Positions 15,462-22,955 of a stretch of DNA of 24,518 bases are shown here, one piece after another (position 1 is the first letter of the stretch; each line of letters begins with the position of its first letter). The notes beneath the pieces were generated by a model that made no database searches, was not told the DNA's origin, and saw only the letters and a program-made list of their open reading frames with translations. Origin of the DNA: UBA1447 sp964612185 (lineage in GTDB: Bacteria; Bacillota; Clostridia; Oscillospirales; Acutalibacteraceae); the NCBI GenBank assembly GCA_964612185.1, contig CAZTCR010000041.1:1-24518 (forward strand), given 5' to 3'. The translations under genes and the position numbers were made by a program.

Positions 15462-16397
15462 ATGCTGGAAATCTTCAAGACCGCCGGAACCGGCGAACTC
15501 ATCAAACTCGAACAATTTGAAAAGGGCTGCTGGGTTAATCTGTTCGCGCCCACCGTGGACGAAATACGGCGCGTGGAAACGGAGCTTGCCATTCTGCCCA
15601 ACTTCATCCGCGACCCTTTGGATGATGAGGAAAAACCGCATATTGATGACGAAGATAATCAAATTCTGGTCGTCATTGATATCCCTTACGTCTATGAGGA
15701 AGACGGCGCGCAGATATATGAAACGATGCCCATGGGCATCATCGTTACGGACGATTATATGATCACCGTCAGCTTCCGAAAAAACGAAATCATCGAAGCC
15801 GTCAAGAGAAACCGCATCAAGGATTTTTCCACGCAAAAGCACACCCGCTTTGCCTATCAGATTCTTTTTATCGCTTCAAAAGAGTTTCTGCGGTACCTGC
15901 GCCTGATAGACAAAAAGTCATACGACGCGGAGCGGACCCTGCGCAAAGCCATGAAAAACAAAGAACTGTTCATGCTCCTGCAGTTGGAAAAGTCCCTCGT
16001 TTTCTTCACAACCTCATTAAAATCCAATGAAATAGTGATGGAGCGCCTGCTGCGGGGCAAGGGGCTCAAGAAGTATGAGGAAGACCAGGATTTGCTGGAG
16101 GATGTTATCATCGAAAACAAGCAGGCCATCGAAATGGCGAACATTTACAGCTCCATTTTAAGCGGCATGATGGATGCTTACGCTTCCGTCATTTCAAACA
16201 ACCTAAACATGGTGATGAAATTCCTCGCCTCGATAACAATCGTTCTCTCCATCCCGACGATGATTGCGAGCTTTTGGGGCATGAATGTTGGCGTTCCCTG
16301 GCAGGGCAATATCATGGGTTTTGTGTATGTTGGCGCGATTTCCGCATTGGCAACCGCCGCGGCGTTCTTTTGGCTTTGGAAAAAAGATATGTTTTGA
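15462..16397 (+). CDS. corA: CorA-family magnesium transporter (GMN)
   Basis: 311 residues from ATG 15462; GGGG (15449-15452) lies 9 nt upstream, whereas the in-frame ATG at 15453 abuts it. The protein has the CorA order: acidic-rich N-terminal domain (DDEEKPHIDDEDN), long helices including LEKSLVFFTTSLKSNE, and two terminal membrane helices with FWGMNVGVP (271-279; GMN 273-275). CorA pentamers carry Mg2+ (also Co2+/Ni2+). It shares low similarity with the upstream GMS paralogue, so it is not a recent duplicate. Confidence 0.92.
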   Translation: MLEIFKTAGTGELIKLEQFEKGCWVNLFAPTVDEIRRVETELAILPNFIRDPLDDEEKPHIDDEDNQILVVIDIPYVYEEDGAQIYETMPMGIIVTDDYMITVSFRKNEIIEAVKRNRIKDFSTQKHTRFAYQILFIASKEFLRYLRLIDKKSYDAERTLRKAMKNKELFMLLQLEKSLVFFTTSLKSNEIVMERLLRGKGLKKYEEDQDLLEDVIIENKQAIEMANIYSSILSGMMDAYASVISNNLNMVMKFLASITIVLSIPTMIASFWGMNVGVPWQGNIMGFVYVGAISALATAAAFFWLWKKDMF

Positions 16398-16467
16398 TTT
16401 TCAGACCATTCGGAAAAACGCCTGTTAAAAATAAATTAAAATTATCAGTATGGAAGGAAAGAAAATA

Positions 16468-16974
16468 ATGAAAACAAAAATCACCTCAGCCTTGTTAATC
16501 CTGGCAATATTGTTCAGCTTTGCCGCCTGCGCTAAACCGGCAGCCGACACAACAACCTTGGCAGCAACCGCCGTTCAAACAACCGTTCGGGAAACAGAAA
16601 CAACAGCCCCGGAAACAATAACCGAACCCGTTACGGAAAACAACACCGATTCCCGCACGGGGGCACCGACAACCGCCGCCACTGCCAAAACAACAACGCA
16701 GGCGGCAACAACATCAAATGTCAAGACCTTCACCGCCGCGCAGCTCGCCGAGTTCAACGGGAAAGACGGCAAAGACTCTTATGTGGCATACAACGGTGTT
16801 GTTTATAATGTCACAGACAACAAAATTTGGAAAAATGGTGAACACAGGGGCCTTCTTGCCGGTACGGATATTACAGATGATATTAAAAACTGCAAATATC
16901 ATGTCGCCATTGACTTTTTTCAAAAAGTATGGGAAAGAAAGAACTACCCGCAGGTCGGGACATTTATCGGATAA
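16468..16974 (+). CDS. Lipoprotein with cytochrome b5/MAPR-like heme-binding domain
   Basis: 168 residues from ATG 16468, after GGAAGGAAA. The lipobox is FAAC with C21 as lipid site. A Thr/Ala-rich linker (26-85) follows. Residues 87-168 (FTAAQLAEFNGKDGKDSYVA, VVYNVTDNKIWKNG, EHRGLLAGTDIT) match the cytochrome b5-like heme/steroid-binding (MAPR-type) family. The classical HPGG of cytochrome b5 is absent, as in MAPR proteins, where a Tyr may ligate heme. It would sit on the outer face of the membrane. A terminator follows at 17026. Confidence 0.87.
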   Translation: MKTKITSALLILAILFSFAACAKPAADTTTLAATAVQTTVRETETTAPETITEPVTENNTDSRTGAPTTAATAKTTTQAATTSNVKTFTAAQLAEFNGKDGKDSYVAYNGVVYNVTDNKIWKNGEHRGLLAGTDITDDIKNCKYHVAIDFFQKVWERKNYPQVGTFIG

Positions 16975-17025
16975 ATATCGCTTTTGCTTTTCAGTGTAAC
17001 AGCTGTTTTGCTTAAGAAAACAGTA

Positions 17026-17063
17026 AGCGGCTTTCGGTTTGTTACCGAAAGCCGCTGATTTTT
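17026..17063 (+). terminator. Intrinsic terminator between lipoprotein and MATE gene
   Basis: A 13-bp perfect stem, AGCGGCTTTCGGT (17026-17038) with its complement at 17044-17056, has a 5-nt loop and TTTTT at 17059-17063. The convergent MATE gene ends 17 bp away and may use the same stem in reverse. Confidence 0.88.
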
Positions 17064-17072
17064 ATCGGGACA

Positions 17073-18491
17073 TCAAACTTCCAGGTGCGTTATCACCCGG
17101 TCGTCCGCAAGCGCCTCGTCCCCCGTCAACATTTCCGGCCGGGTGATGTTGTTGAGCCATTTGCCTTTGAAAAACCGGATAAGCCCGCTGCTCCATTTGA
17201 GCGCGTCCTCCAGCGCGGGCATCAAAATAACCCAGATGACGGGCAGCTCCAGCCACAAGCCGAACACCGCCGCAAGCGGCAGGCACAAGAGCCACATAAA
17301 AACCGTATCCACCATAAAAACAAACTTCGTGTCCCCGCCCGCGCGCAGGGTTCCGATGGCGTTGACCACCCAGTTGCAGCGCAGGGGAATCAGTACAGCC
17401 ATCACCACGATAAATGATTTTACCACCGCGATGGTTGCGGGGGGCAAGTTGAATTTGCTGATGATAAAAGGCGCGACCAGTAAAAGCACGCCGCTTAAAA
17501 ACAGCCCGATAAGCGCCGATAGAAGGTTAAAGGTCTTCCCCGTTTCGCGTGCCTCTTTTTCCTTGCCGGCGCCGATTAACTGCCCGATGATAATACCCGC
17601 GGCAATGGCGAAACCAAAAAAGGCGGAACTCAATATCTTTTCAATGTTGCCCGCGACGGTGTACGCGGCCAGGTAACTTTTGTCCATCAGGCTGTAAATC
17701 ACACTGTACAGGGAAAACCCGAGCCCCCAGACCGCCTCATTAAGCACCACAGGCCCGGAATACTTGAGGAAGTCTTTTATAAATACTTTGCCCGGGTGTA
17801 AAAGCAGCTGAATGTCCAACTTGAGTTTGCCTTGAACCAATAAGGCGTAACCCATGGTGATGAAAAACTCGATGATACGGGCAATCAGCACCGCGTACGC
17901 CGCGCCCCTGACGCCCAGCGCCGGCGCGCCGAATTTGCCGAAAATCAGTGTATAACTCAACAAGGTGTCAATGACCATGGTGCTTGTCAAAATAAACAGC
18001 CCGAGCTTGGGGTTGCCGATGCTGCGCTGCGCGCTGATGTAAACAACGGATATCGCGGTGAGCACATAAGAAAACGAAGTTATACGCATAAACTGCGCGG
18101 CGAGCCTGACAATGTCCGGGTCGCGGTTGATGAGCGCCATGATATCCGGCGCAAACAAAAAGCAGACCAGGGAAAATAGTAAGGTAATCCCGGCACAGGA
18201 ATATACCCCGATGCCGAGAATTTTATTGACAGCCTTCAAGTCCTTTTTACCCCAGTATTGCGAAAACAGCACACCCGAACCGCTTTGAAAGCCGAAAATT
18301 ATCAGCTGAACAACAAAAAAGGGGGTATTGGCAAGCGTTGCCGCGGCAATCTCGGTTTCCCCGAGCCGCCCGAGCATAAAGGTGCCCACCATGACCAGCG
18401 AACTGTTCAGCAGGTTTTGCAGCATGACCGGCATCGCGAGCCTGAACAGAGCTTTATAAAACGCCTTGCCTTTGTTGAGTTGACCGAACAT
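17073..18491 (-). CDS. MATE family efflux transporter
   Basis: 472 residues; GGAGG precedes ATG 18491 by 4-5 nt. Twelve hydrophobic segments in two pseudo-symmetric halves, with RLAMPVMLQNLLNSSLVMVGTF-type start, GxxSGxGVLFSQYWG and, in the second half, NIEKILSSAFFGFAIAAGI and GQLIGAGKE, are typical of Na+- or H+-driven multidrug/toxin antiporters (NorM/DinF class). The substrate cannot be inferred. It has its own promoter at 18550-18578, divergent from the propeller lipoprotein. Confidence 0.93.
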   Translation of the reverse strand: MFGQLNKGKAFYKALFRLAMPVMLQNLLNSSLVMVGTFMLGRLGETEIAAATLANTPFFVVQLIIFGFQSGSGVLFSQYWGKKDLKAVNKILGIGVYSCAGITLLFSLVCFLFAPDIMALINRDPDIVRLAAQFMRITSFSYVLTAISVVYISAQRSIGNPKLGLFILTSTMVIDTLLSYTLIFGKFGAPALGVRGAAYAVLIARIIEFFITMGYALLVQGKLKLDIQLLLHPGKVFIKDFLKYSGPVVLNEAVWGLGFSLYSVIYSLMDKSYLAAYTVAGNIEKILSSAFFGFAIAAGIIIGQLIGAGKEKEARETGKTFNLLSALIGLFLSGVLLLVAPFIISKFNLPPATIAVVKSFIVVMAVLIPLRCNWVVNAIGTLRAGGDTKFVFMVDTVFMWLLCLPLAAVFGLWLELPVIWVILMPALEDALKWSSGLIRFFKGKWLNNITRPEMLTGDEALADDRVITHLEV

Positions 18492-18549
18492 TATTCCTCC
18501 AAAAACCCGGCCGCTGCCGCTGTGCGGACGGCGCGGAATTCACCGCTGA

Positions 18550-18578
18550 ATTATACAATAGCGCAAAATGAAAAGCAA
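18550..18578 (-). promoter_or_regulatory. Promoter of the MATE gene
   Basis: Minus strand TTGCTT (18573-18578), 17-bp spacer, TATAAT (18550-18555). It lies about 60 bp upstream of ATG 18491. Confidence 0.75.
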
Positions 18579-18604
18579 TAGCGCGGCGGGTTGCCGAACA
18601 ACGA

Positions 18605-18633
18605 TTGAAACAGGGCTTTTTTTATGCTATGAT
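18605..18633 (+). promoter_or_regulatory. Promoter of the propeller lipoprotein
   Basis: TTGAAA (18605-18610), 17-bp spacer, TATGAT (18628-18633). Transcription would start near 18640. This excludes the in-frame TTG at 18605 as translation start, since it lies in the -35 box. Confidence 0.8.
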
Positions 18634-18667
18634 TGCTTTGAAATCTGCAACAAGGATGTGCTTACCG

Positions 18668-20203
18668 GTGAAAATTGAATGGTCAAAAATATTTGCCATA
18701 CTCCTGGCGCTCACCCTGATGCTCGGGCTTTTATCCGCCTGCGGTCCCGGCAAAGACGGTGATGTTAACACACAATCCATGGCGCCCGCCGACGATGAAT
18801 GGCGCGATGCCGTCCCTTCTTCGGAACCGTCGGGCACACCGGAGCCCACCCTGCCCGACACATACGAAACGGCGGCGCCGGTGTCCGACAAGGTTTTGTC
18901 GGACATTGCGGCGGGCACCGTATCAGCTTTCGGCGGCGGGGGCAACGCCATGTTTGAACGCGTCGCCGGCACACGCGACGGCGGCTTTGCGGCAACCGGG
19001 TTTTTCAGCACCGCGGGCGGTGACTTCGCCGGCGCTGACAAAAACTGGCTGGAAAACAAAAGCATGATTGTCAAGTATGATCAAGACGGCAAGCAGGAGT
19101 GGAAAGCCTTCCTCGGCGGAGACGGCGGCGGTGTCGATTTCAGGGATCTGACCCAGTTGGCGGATCAAAGCTACATTGTCGCCGGGCGCGCGAGGTCCCC
19201 GTCTTTGGGTACAAGAAGCGAAAAAGTGTTTGACGCCCTGTTGGTGAAATACTCCGCCGCGGGCAAACAGGAATGGGTTAAAATAATCGGCGGGGCCAAA
19301 GATGATTTTTTCAGTTGTGTTGAGGCAACGCCCGACGGGGGCTTTATTGCCGGGGGCAGAGTTGATTCTTCCGACGGAGATTTTGAAGGCTTAAAGGCGG
19401 ACACTATCAAAGCCGTACTTATCAAACTCGACGCGGAAGGCGGAGTTCGCTGGAAGCGGGCGATATCGGGTTCCAAAAACAATGATTTTGAAGGCATAGC
19501 GGTCAATCAAGACGGCAGCATATTCGCCACCTGCAAGACCATGTCCGGCGACGGCGATTTTACCGGGATTGCCGGCAGGGGGGATGCGGACACACTCGTT
19601 TTCAGTTACGATAAAAACGGGACCTTCAACTGGGTGCGGTCGTTTTCCGGCAGCGGCGAAGATTCTCTGACAGCGGTTGCCGCCTCCCCGGACGGCGGCT
19701 GTGTGATTGCCGGCAAATACGGCATACAGTCCACGGCGGACGGCAGTTTTGAACCGTATCACAATGCCGGGGCTTTTGACAGTTTCATGGTTAAATACAA
19801 CAAAAACGGCACCATCGGCTGGGCGAAGCCCTTCGCCGGTTTCAACAGTGAGGAAATCACCGGCATTGCCGCCGTTAACGGGGGCTATGCCGCGGCGGGT
19901 ATTTCCGAATCCAACAACCGGGATTTTGCAGCCGTCGGCAACAAAGGCGCGCGCGACGGATTCCTGCTGCTCATCAACGAACTTGGCGAAACGGTTACGG
20001 TGCGGCCGCTGGCCGGCACAGCCGAAGATGTCCCCAGGGCTGCGGCGTCCTATGACGGCAGCCGGGTTTTTGTGGCGGGCGGCACCAATTCGAGCGACGA
20101 TTTTTTCGCCGGGCTTACCCCCGCGGTAACCAAAAATCTTTACAACTGCTTTGCCGCAATTTTTACGGTGCAGTATAAAGAAAGCGATACGACTGCCGCA
20201 TAA
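18668..20203 (+). CDS. Beta-propeller-like repeat lipoprotein
   Basis: 511 residues from GTG 18668; AAGGA (18652-18656) is 11 nt upstream. An ATG at 18656 is in frame but overlaps that site. The start KIEWSKIFAILLALTLMLG and LLSAC give a lipoprotein with C25. A Pro/Ser-rich linker (28-75) leads to about six repeats of 55-65 residues with the pattern TxDGG(F/Y)xAxG, SxDGDF, D(A/T)xLxKYxxxGxxxWxKxxxG. These resemble beta-propeller blades of secreted proteins in Clostridia. No catalytic motif is seen; a binding or scaffold role outside the cell is likely. It shares a terminator with lysC. Confidence 0.85.
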   Translation: MKIEWSKIFAILLALTLMLGLLSACGPGKDGDVNTQSMAPADDEWRDAVPSSEPSGTPEPTLPDTYETAAPVSDKVLSDIAAGTVSAFGGGGNAMFERVAGTRDGGFAATGFFSTAGGDFAGADKNWLENKSMIVKYDQDGKQEWKAFLGGDGGGVDFRDLTQLADQSYIVAGRARSPSLGTRSEKVFDALLVKYSAAGKQEWVKIIGGAKDDFFSCVEATPDGGFIAGGRVDSSDGDFEGLKADTIKAVLIKLDAEGGVRWKRAISGSKNNDFEGIAVNQDGSIFATCKTMSGDGDFTGIAGRGDADTLVFSYDKNGTFNWVRSFSGSGEDSLTAVAASPDGGCVIAGKYGIQSTADGSFEPYHNAGAFDSFMVKYNKNGTIGWAKPFAGFNSEEITGIAAVNGGYAAAGISESNNRDFAAVGNKGARDGFLLLINELGETVTVRPLAGTAEDVPRAAASYDGSRVFVAGGTNSSDDFFAGLTPAVTKNLYNCFAAIFTVQYKESDTTAA

Positions 20204-20215
20204 ATGGATTAAACA

Positions 20216-20260
20216 AAACTGCCTCAAAACGGGTTGAATCGTTTTGAGGCAGTTTCTTTT
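20216..20260. terminator. Bidirectional terminator for propeller lipoprotein and lysC
   Basis: A perfect 16-bp stem (20216-20231 with 20240-20255) and an 8-nt loop are flanked by CTTTT on the plus side and TTTTGTTT on the minus side. The two genes converge here. Confidence 0.92.
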
Positions 20261-20274
20261 ATTTGTGTGAGCCG

Positions 20275-20751
20275 TTACCCTTCCGGAACGAACGCGCGAT
20301 GCACCGCTTCAACAGCACGGTCAGCGTCTTTTGCGTCAATCAAAACGGATATCTTGATTTCGCTCGTGGCAATCATTTGAATGTTGATATCGTTTTCAAA
20401 AAGCGCGCCGAACATCTTGGATGCCGTACCCGGATGGGTTTCCATCCCCGCGCCGACAACGGATATCTTTGCGACATCGGTATCGCAGACGATTTCATGA
20501 CCTTTGAGGAACTCGAGACTGTCATCCAGCAGTTCAAGAACCGCCGGCGCATGTTCCTTGCTGACGGTAAACGCGATATCTTTTGTGGCATCACGCCCGA
20601 CGGACTGCAGGATAATATCCACATTGATGTTTTTGGACGCTAACTTACCGAACAATTTGAATGCCACACCCGGCACATCCGGCACCCCGATGATGGATAT
20701 CCGCGCGACATTGGTATCCTTGGTAACTCCCCTAACCAGCATTTTTTCCAC
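20275..20751 (-). CDS. lysC: Aspartokinase beta subunit from internal in-frame start
   Basis: Within lysC the minus strand carries AAGGAGGT (20759-20766), a full Shine-Dalgarno match, followed after 7 nt by in-frame GTG at 20751 (V246). The product would be 158 residues and hold both ACT domains. Bacillus subtilis aspartokinase II and Corynebacterium LysC make alpha2-beta2 enzymes from such nested starts at about the same place. Expression here is inferred from sequence. Confidence 0.65.
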   Translation of the reverse strand: MEKMLVRGVTKDTNVARISIIGVPDVPGVAFKLFGKLASKNINVDIILQSVGRDATKDIAFTVSKEHAPAVLELLDDSLEFLKGHEIVCDTDVAKISVVGAGMETHPGTASKMFGALFENDINIQMIATSEIKISVLIDAKDADRAVEAVHRAFVPEG

Positions 20752-21486
20752 AGTGACTACCTCCTTGACTATTGTTCCGGGAATTCTTTTGAGGCTTGAG
20801 AGCACCTCAATTTCAACATTATACTTTTTCGCCATCTCAACCGAACGGTTGTTGAGCACCTGCGCGCCGAGTGTGGCCAATTCCAGCATCTCGTCGTAGG
20901 TAATCTCGTCGAGCTTTTTCGCGTTTTTCACCTTGCGCGGGTCGGCTGTGTACACGCCCTCGACATCCGTAAAGATTTGGCAGCGGTCCGCGCCCAGGCT
21001 TGCCGCTATGGCCACCGCGCTTGTATCCGAACCGCCTCGGCCGAGCGTCGTCACATCATCATATTTGCAAACACCCTGGAACCCGGCAACGATGACAATG
21101 TTTTTTTTGCTGATCTCCGCGCGCAGCCTTTCGCTGTTGACGGTTTTTATCCGCGCGCTGCCGTAAGTGGAATCGGTTTGAAAACCCGCTTGCCAGCCAA
21201 GCAGCGAACACACGGGGATGTCCATGGTTTCGATAGCCATCGCGAGCAGGGCGATGGAAATCTGCTCACCCGCGGAAAGGAGCACATCCATTTCCCTGCG
21301 GGACGGTTTTGCGTTGATCTCTTTTGCTTTCGCGATCAAGTCGTCCGTGGTGTCCCCCTGCGCGGAAACGACGACGACCACATCATTGCCCGCTTTGTAA
21401 GTGTCCGTTACAATACGCGCGACATTCATCACCCGCGCTGCGTCCGCAACGGAACTGCCCCCGAATTTTTGAACAATTAATGCCAT
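20275..21486 (-). CDS. lysC: Aspartate kinase (aspartokinase, alpha subunit)
   Basis: 403 residues; GGAGG lies 8 nt upstream of ATG 21486. The catalytic start VQKFGGSS (5-12), SAGEQIS (71-77), GRGGSDTSA (149-157) and TDVEGVYTADPR (173-184) are textbook aspartokinase. Two ACT domains follow (about 255-403; ISIIGVPDVPG and ISVVGAGMETHPG), the sites of Lys/Thr feedback. It makes aspartyl phosphate for the Lys, Thr and Met pathways. It is the second gene after hom on the same strand (75 nt apart). A strong internal start signal at codon 246 suggests it also makes a separate beta subunit, as in Bacillus LysC. There is no lysine riboswitch in the 75-nt gap. Confidence 0.96.
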   Translation of the reverse strand: MALIVQKFGGSSVADAARVMNVARIVTDTYKAGNDVVVVVSAQGDTTDDLIAKAKEINAKPSRREMDVLLSAGEQISIALLAMAIETMDIPVCSLLGWQAGFQTDSTYGSARIKTVNSERLRAEISKKNIVIVAGFQGVCKYDDVTTLGRGGSDTSAVAIAASLGADRCQIFTDVEGVYTADPRKVKNAKKLDEITYDEMLELATLGAQVLNNRSVEMAKKYNVEIEVLSSLKRIPGTIVKEVVTVEKMLVRGVTKDTNVARISIIGVPDVPGVAFKLFGKLASKNINVDIILQSVGRDATKDIAFTVSKEHAPAVLELLDDSLEFLKGHEIVCDTDVAKISVVGAGMETHPGTASKMFGALFENDINIQMIATSEIKISVLIDAKDADRAVEAVHRAFVPEG

Positions 21487-21506
21487 GTATACCCTCCAAC
21501 TCTGTA

Positions 21507-21532
21507 GGGGACGGGGTCTCCGTCCCCTTTTT
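21507..21532. other. Hairpin between hom and lysC
   Basis: GGGGACGG (21507-21514) pairs with CCGTCCCC (21520-21527) around 5 nt. The T-run lies on the plus-strand side only, so in the hom-lysC mRNA this is a stem preceded by A residues, not a terminator. It may stabilise or process the mRNA, or be a small palindromic element. Confidence 0.7.
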
Positions 21533-21561
21533 GTAAAACAATTTTCAGAATCATCCGCTGT

Positions 21562-22800
21562 TTAATAATCCGTAACACGAATAACAGAAAGCAGTTCCAT
21601 ACCGTGGAGCATTTCAAGCTTTGTTCGCAGTTCACGCTCGGTGGCGTGCGGTGTGACAAAGGCGATTTCGTCCGCCGGCGCGTTTTCCCTTGTGAGCAGC
21701 TTTATGCTGCCGAACGCGTTGCCGGCCGCCTGTACCGCCTGCGCGGTATCTTGTGCTTTCGCCCGGACATAAAGGGCCGTTTCGACATCGAGATAATCTA
21801 TCAGATAATCATTGCCGCTGTCTTCCCACCCGAACATTTTTTTGCTCTCAAAATGTTTCGCGCAGTCGATCACATCCGCGACAACGGCGCTGGCTGTCGG
21901 CATTTTACCCGCGCCCCTGCCGTAAAAGACCACGTCGCCGATTGCGTCCCCCTTGACGAGGATTGCGTTGAAGACATCGTCCACACTTGCGAGCTGGCTG
22001 TGTTTTTGCACAAACGCCGGGCTGACCATGGCGGAAATGCGGTCTTCCCCCACCCTGGCGGCTCTGCCGATGAGTTTGATGACCCCGCCCCAGGCGGTCG
22101 CGTAATCCACATCGGCGCGCGTGATTTTGGTTATGCCTTCGGTATAAACACCGTCGGGATAAACATGTTTCCCGAAACACAAGCTGGCCAGAATGCAGAT
22201 CTTGCGGCAGGCGTCGTGCCCTTCCACATCGGCGGTCGGATCTTTTTCCGCATAGCCGTTTTCCTGCGCGAGTTTCAGCGCTGCCTCAAAAGTCATCCCT
22301 TCCGTGATCATTTTTGTCAGGATAAAATTGGTGGTGCCGTTGAGGATGCCGGCGATTTCATTGATTTCGTTGGCGGCGAGGCATTGGCTGATGGGGCGGA
22401 TTATCGGGATACCCCCGCCGACGCTCGCCTCAAACAGGTAGTTCACATTCATGCTGTCCGCCGTTTTTAACAGCTCATAGCCCTTGGCCGCGACCAGTTC
22501 CTTGTTGGAGGTTACCACGCTTTTGCCGGCTTTGAGGCAGGCAAGCGTATATTCATATGCGGGGTGGAGCCCGCCCATCGTTTCCGCCACAATACTGACA
22601 TCTTTATCGTTCAATATGGTATCGAAACTGTTGATAATCAGCGCTTCGTTCGGGTCCCCGGTAAAATCCCTTATGTCCAGGATATACTTTAGCTCAAGCC
22701 GGGGCTGTGTGCTTTTTTTGACAATATTGTCATGGTTTTTTTTGAAAAGTTCCGCTACGCCGGAGCCTACCACTCCGTATCCCATAATCGCGACATCCAT
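21562..22800 (-). CDS. hom: Homoserine dehydrogenase
   Basis: 412 residues; AAGGAG lies 9 nt before ATG 22800. The NAD(P)-binding VAIMGYGVVGSGV (3-15), VSIVAETMGG, KSVVTSNKELVA (about 93-104), the substrate segment EASVGGGIPIIRP, GILNGTTNFILT and GYAEKDPTADVEGHDA are the family's hallmarks, and the C-terminal end contains an ACT-like segment (ALYVRAKAQD, ATERELRTKL). It reduces aspartate semialdehyde to homoserine for Thr and Met. Length is typical (about 410-430). It is the first gene of a hom-lysC unit, with enzymes for the branch and the committed step under joint expression. Confidence 0.96.
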   Translation of the reverse strand: MDVAIMGYGVVGSGVAELFKKNHDNIVKKSTQPRLELKYILDIRDFTGDPNEALIINSFDTILNDKDVSIVAETMGGLHPAYEYTLACLKAGKSVVTSNKELVAAKGYELLKTADSMNVNYLFEASVGGGIPIIRPISQCLAANEINEIAGILNGTTNFILTKMITEGMTFEAALKLAQENGYAEKDPTADVEGHDACRKICILASLCFGKHVYPDGVYTEGITKITRADVDYATAWGGVIKLIGRAARVGEDRISAMVSPAFVQKHSQLASVDDVFNAILVKGDAIGDVVFYGRGAGKMPTASAVVADVIDCAKHFESKKMFGWEDSGNDYLIDYLDVETALYVRAKAQDTAQAVQAAGNAFGSIKLLTRENAPADEIAFVTPHATERELRTKLEMLHGMELLSVIRVTDY

Positions 22801-22823
22801 GCTCCAACGCTCCTTGCTTAAAA

Positions 22824-22839
22824 GTTAGTATATTCTAAC
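22824..22839. promoter_or_regulatory. Short dyad upstream of hom
   Basis: GTTAG (22824-22828) and CTAAC (22835-22839) flank TATATT, 24-39 bp upstream of ATG 22800. On the minus strand it contains TAGAAT and TATACT, possible -10 boxes, but no matching -35 is clear. It could be an operator. Confidence 0.35.
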
Positions 22840-22891
22840 ATAAAGAAGGGGCGGAATAAAGGGTAAATTGAAAAAATTATGCCAATTATAT

Positions 22892-22919
22892 TTGCGTTTG
22901 ACCGATTTTTTGATATAAT
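22892..22919 (+). promoter_or_regulatory. Promoter of the AI-2E permease gene
   Basis: TTGCGT (22892-22897), 16-bp spacer, TATAAT (22914-22919), 36 bp before ATG 22956. A competing TTGACC at 22899 has too short a spacer. Confidence 0.65.
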
Positions 22920-22955
22920 GAATAAAATCCCATTAATTTAAAGAGGGTTTGCGCT

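Noticed and set aside
18605..18667. Translation start of the propeller lipoprotein at TTG 18605
   Set aside because: It lies within a near-consensus promoter. The GTG at 18668 gives a normal lipoprotein signal.
21487..21561. Lysine or threonine riboswitch between hom and lysC
   Set aside because: The gap is only 75 nt and holds just one simple hairpin, far too small for an L-box or T-box.
21604..22470. Plus-strand ORF of 288 residues opposite hom
   Set aside because: Antisense shadow; hom has full family motifs on the other strand.
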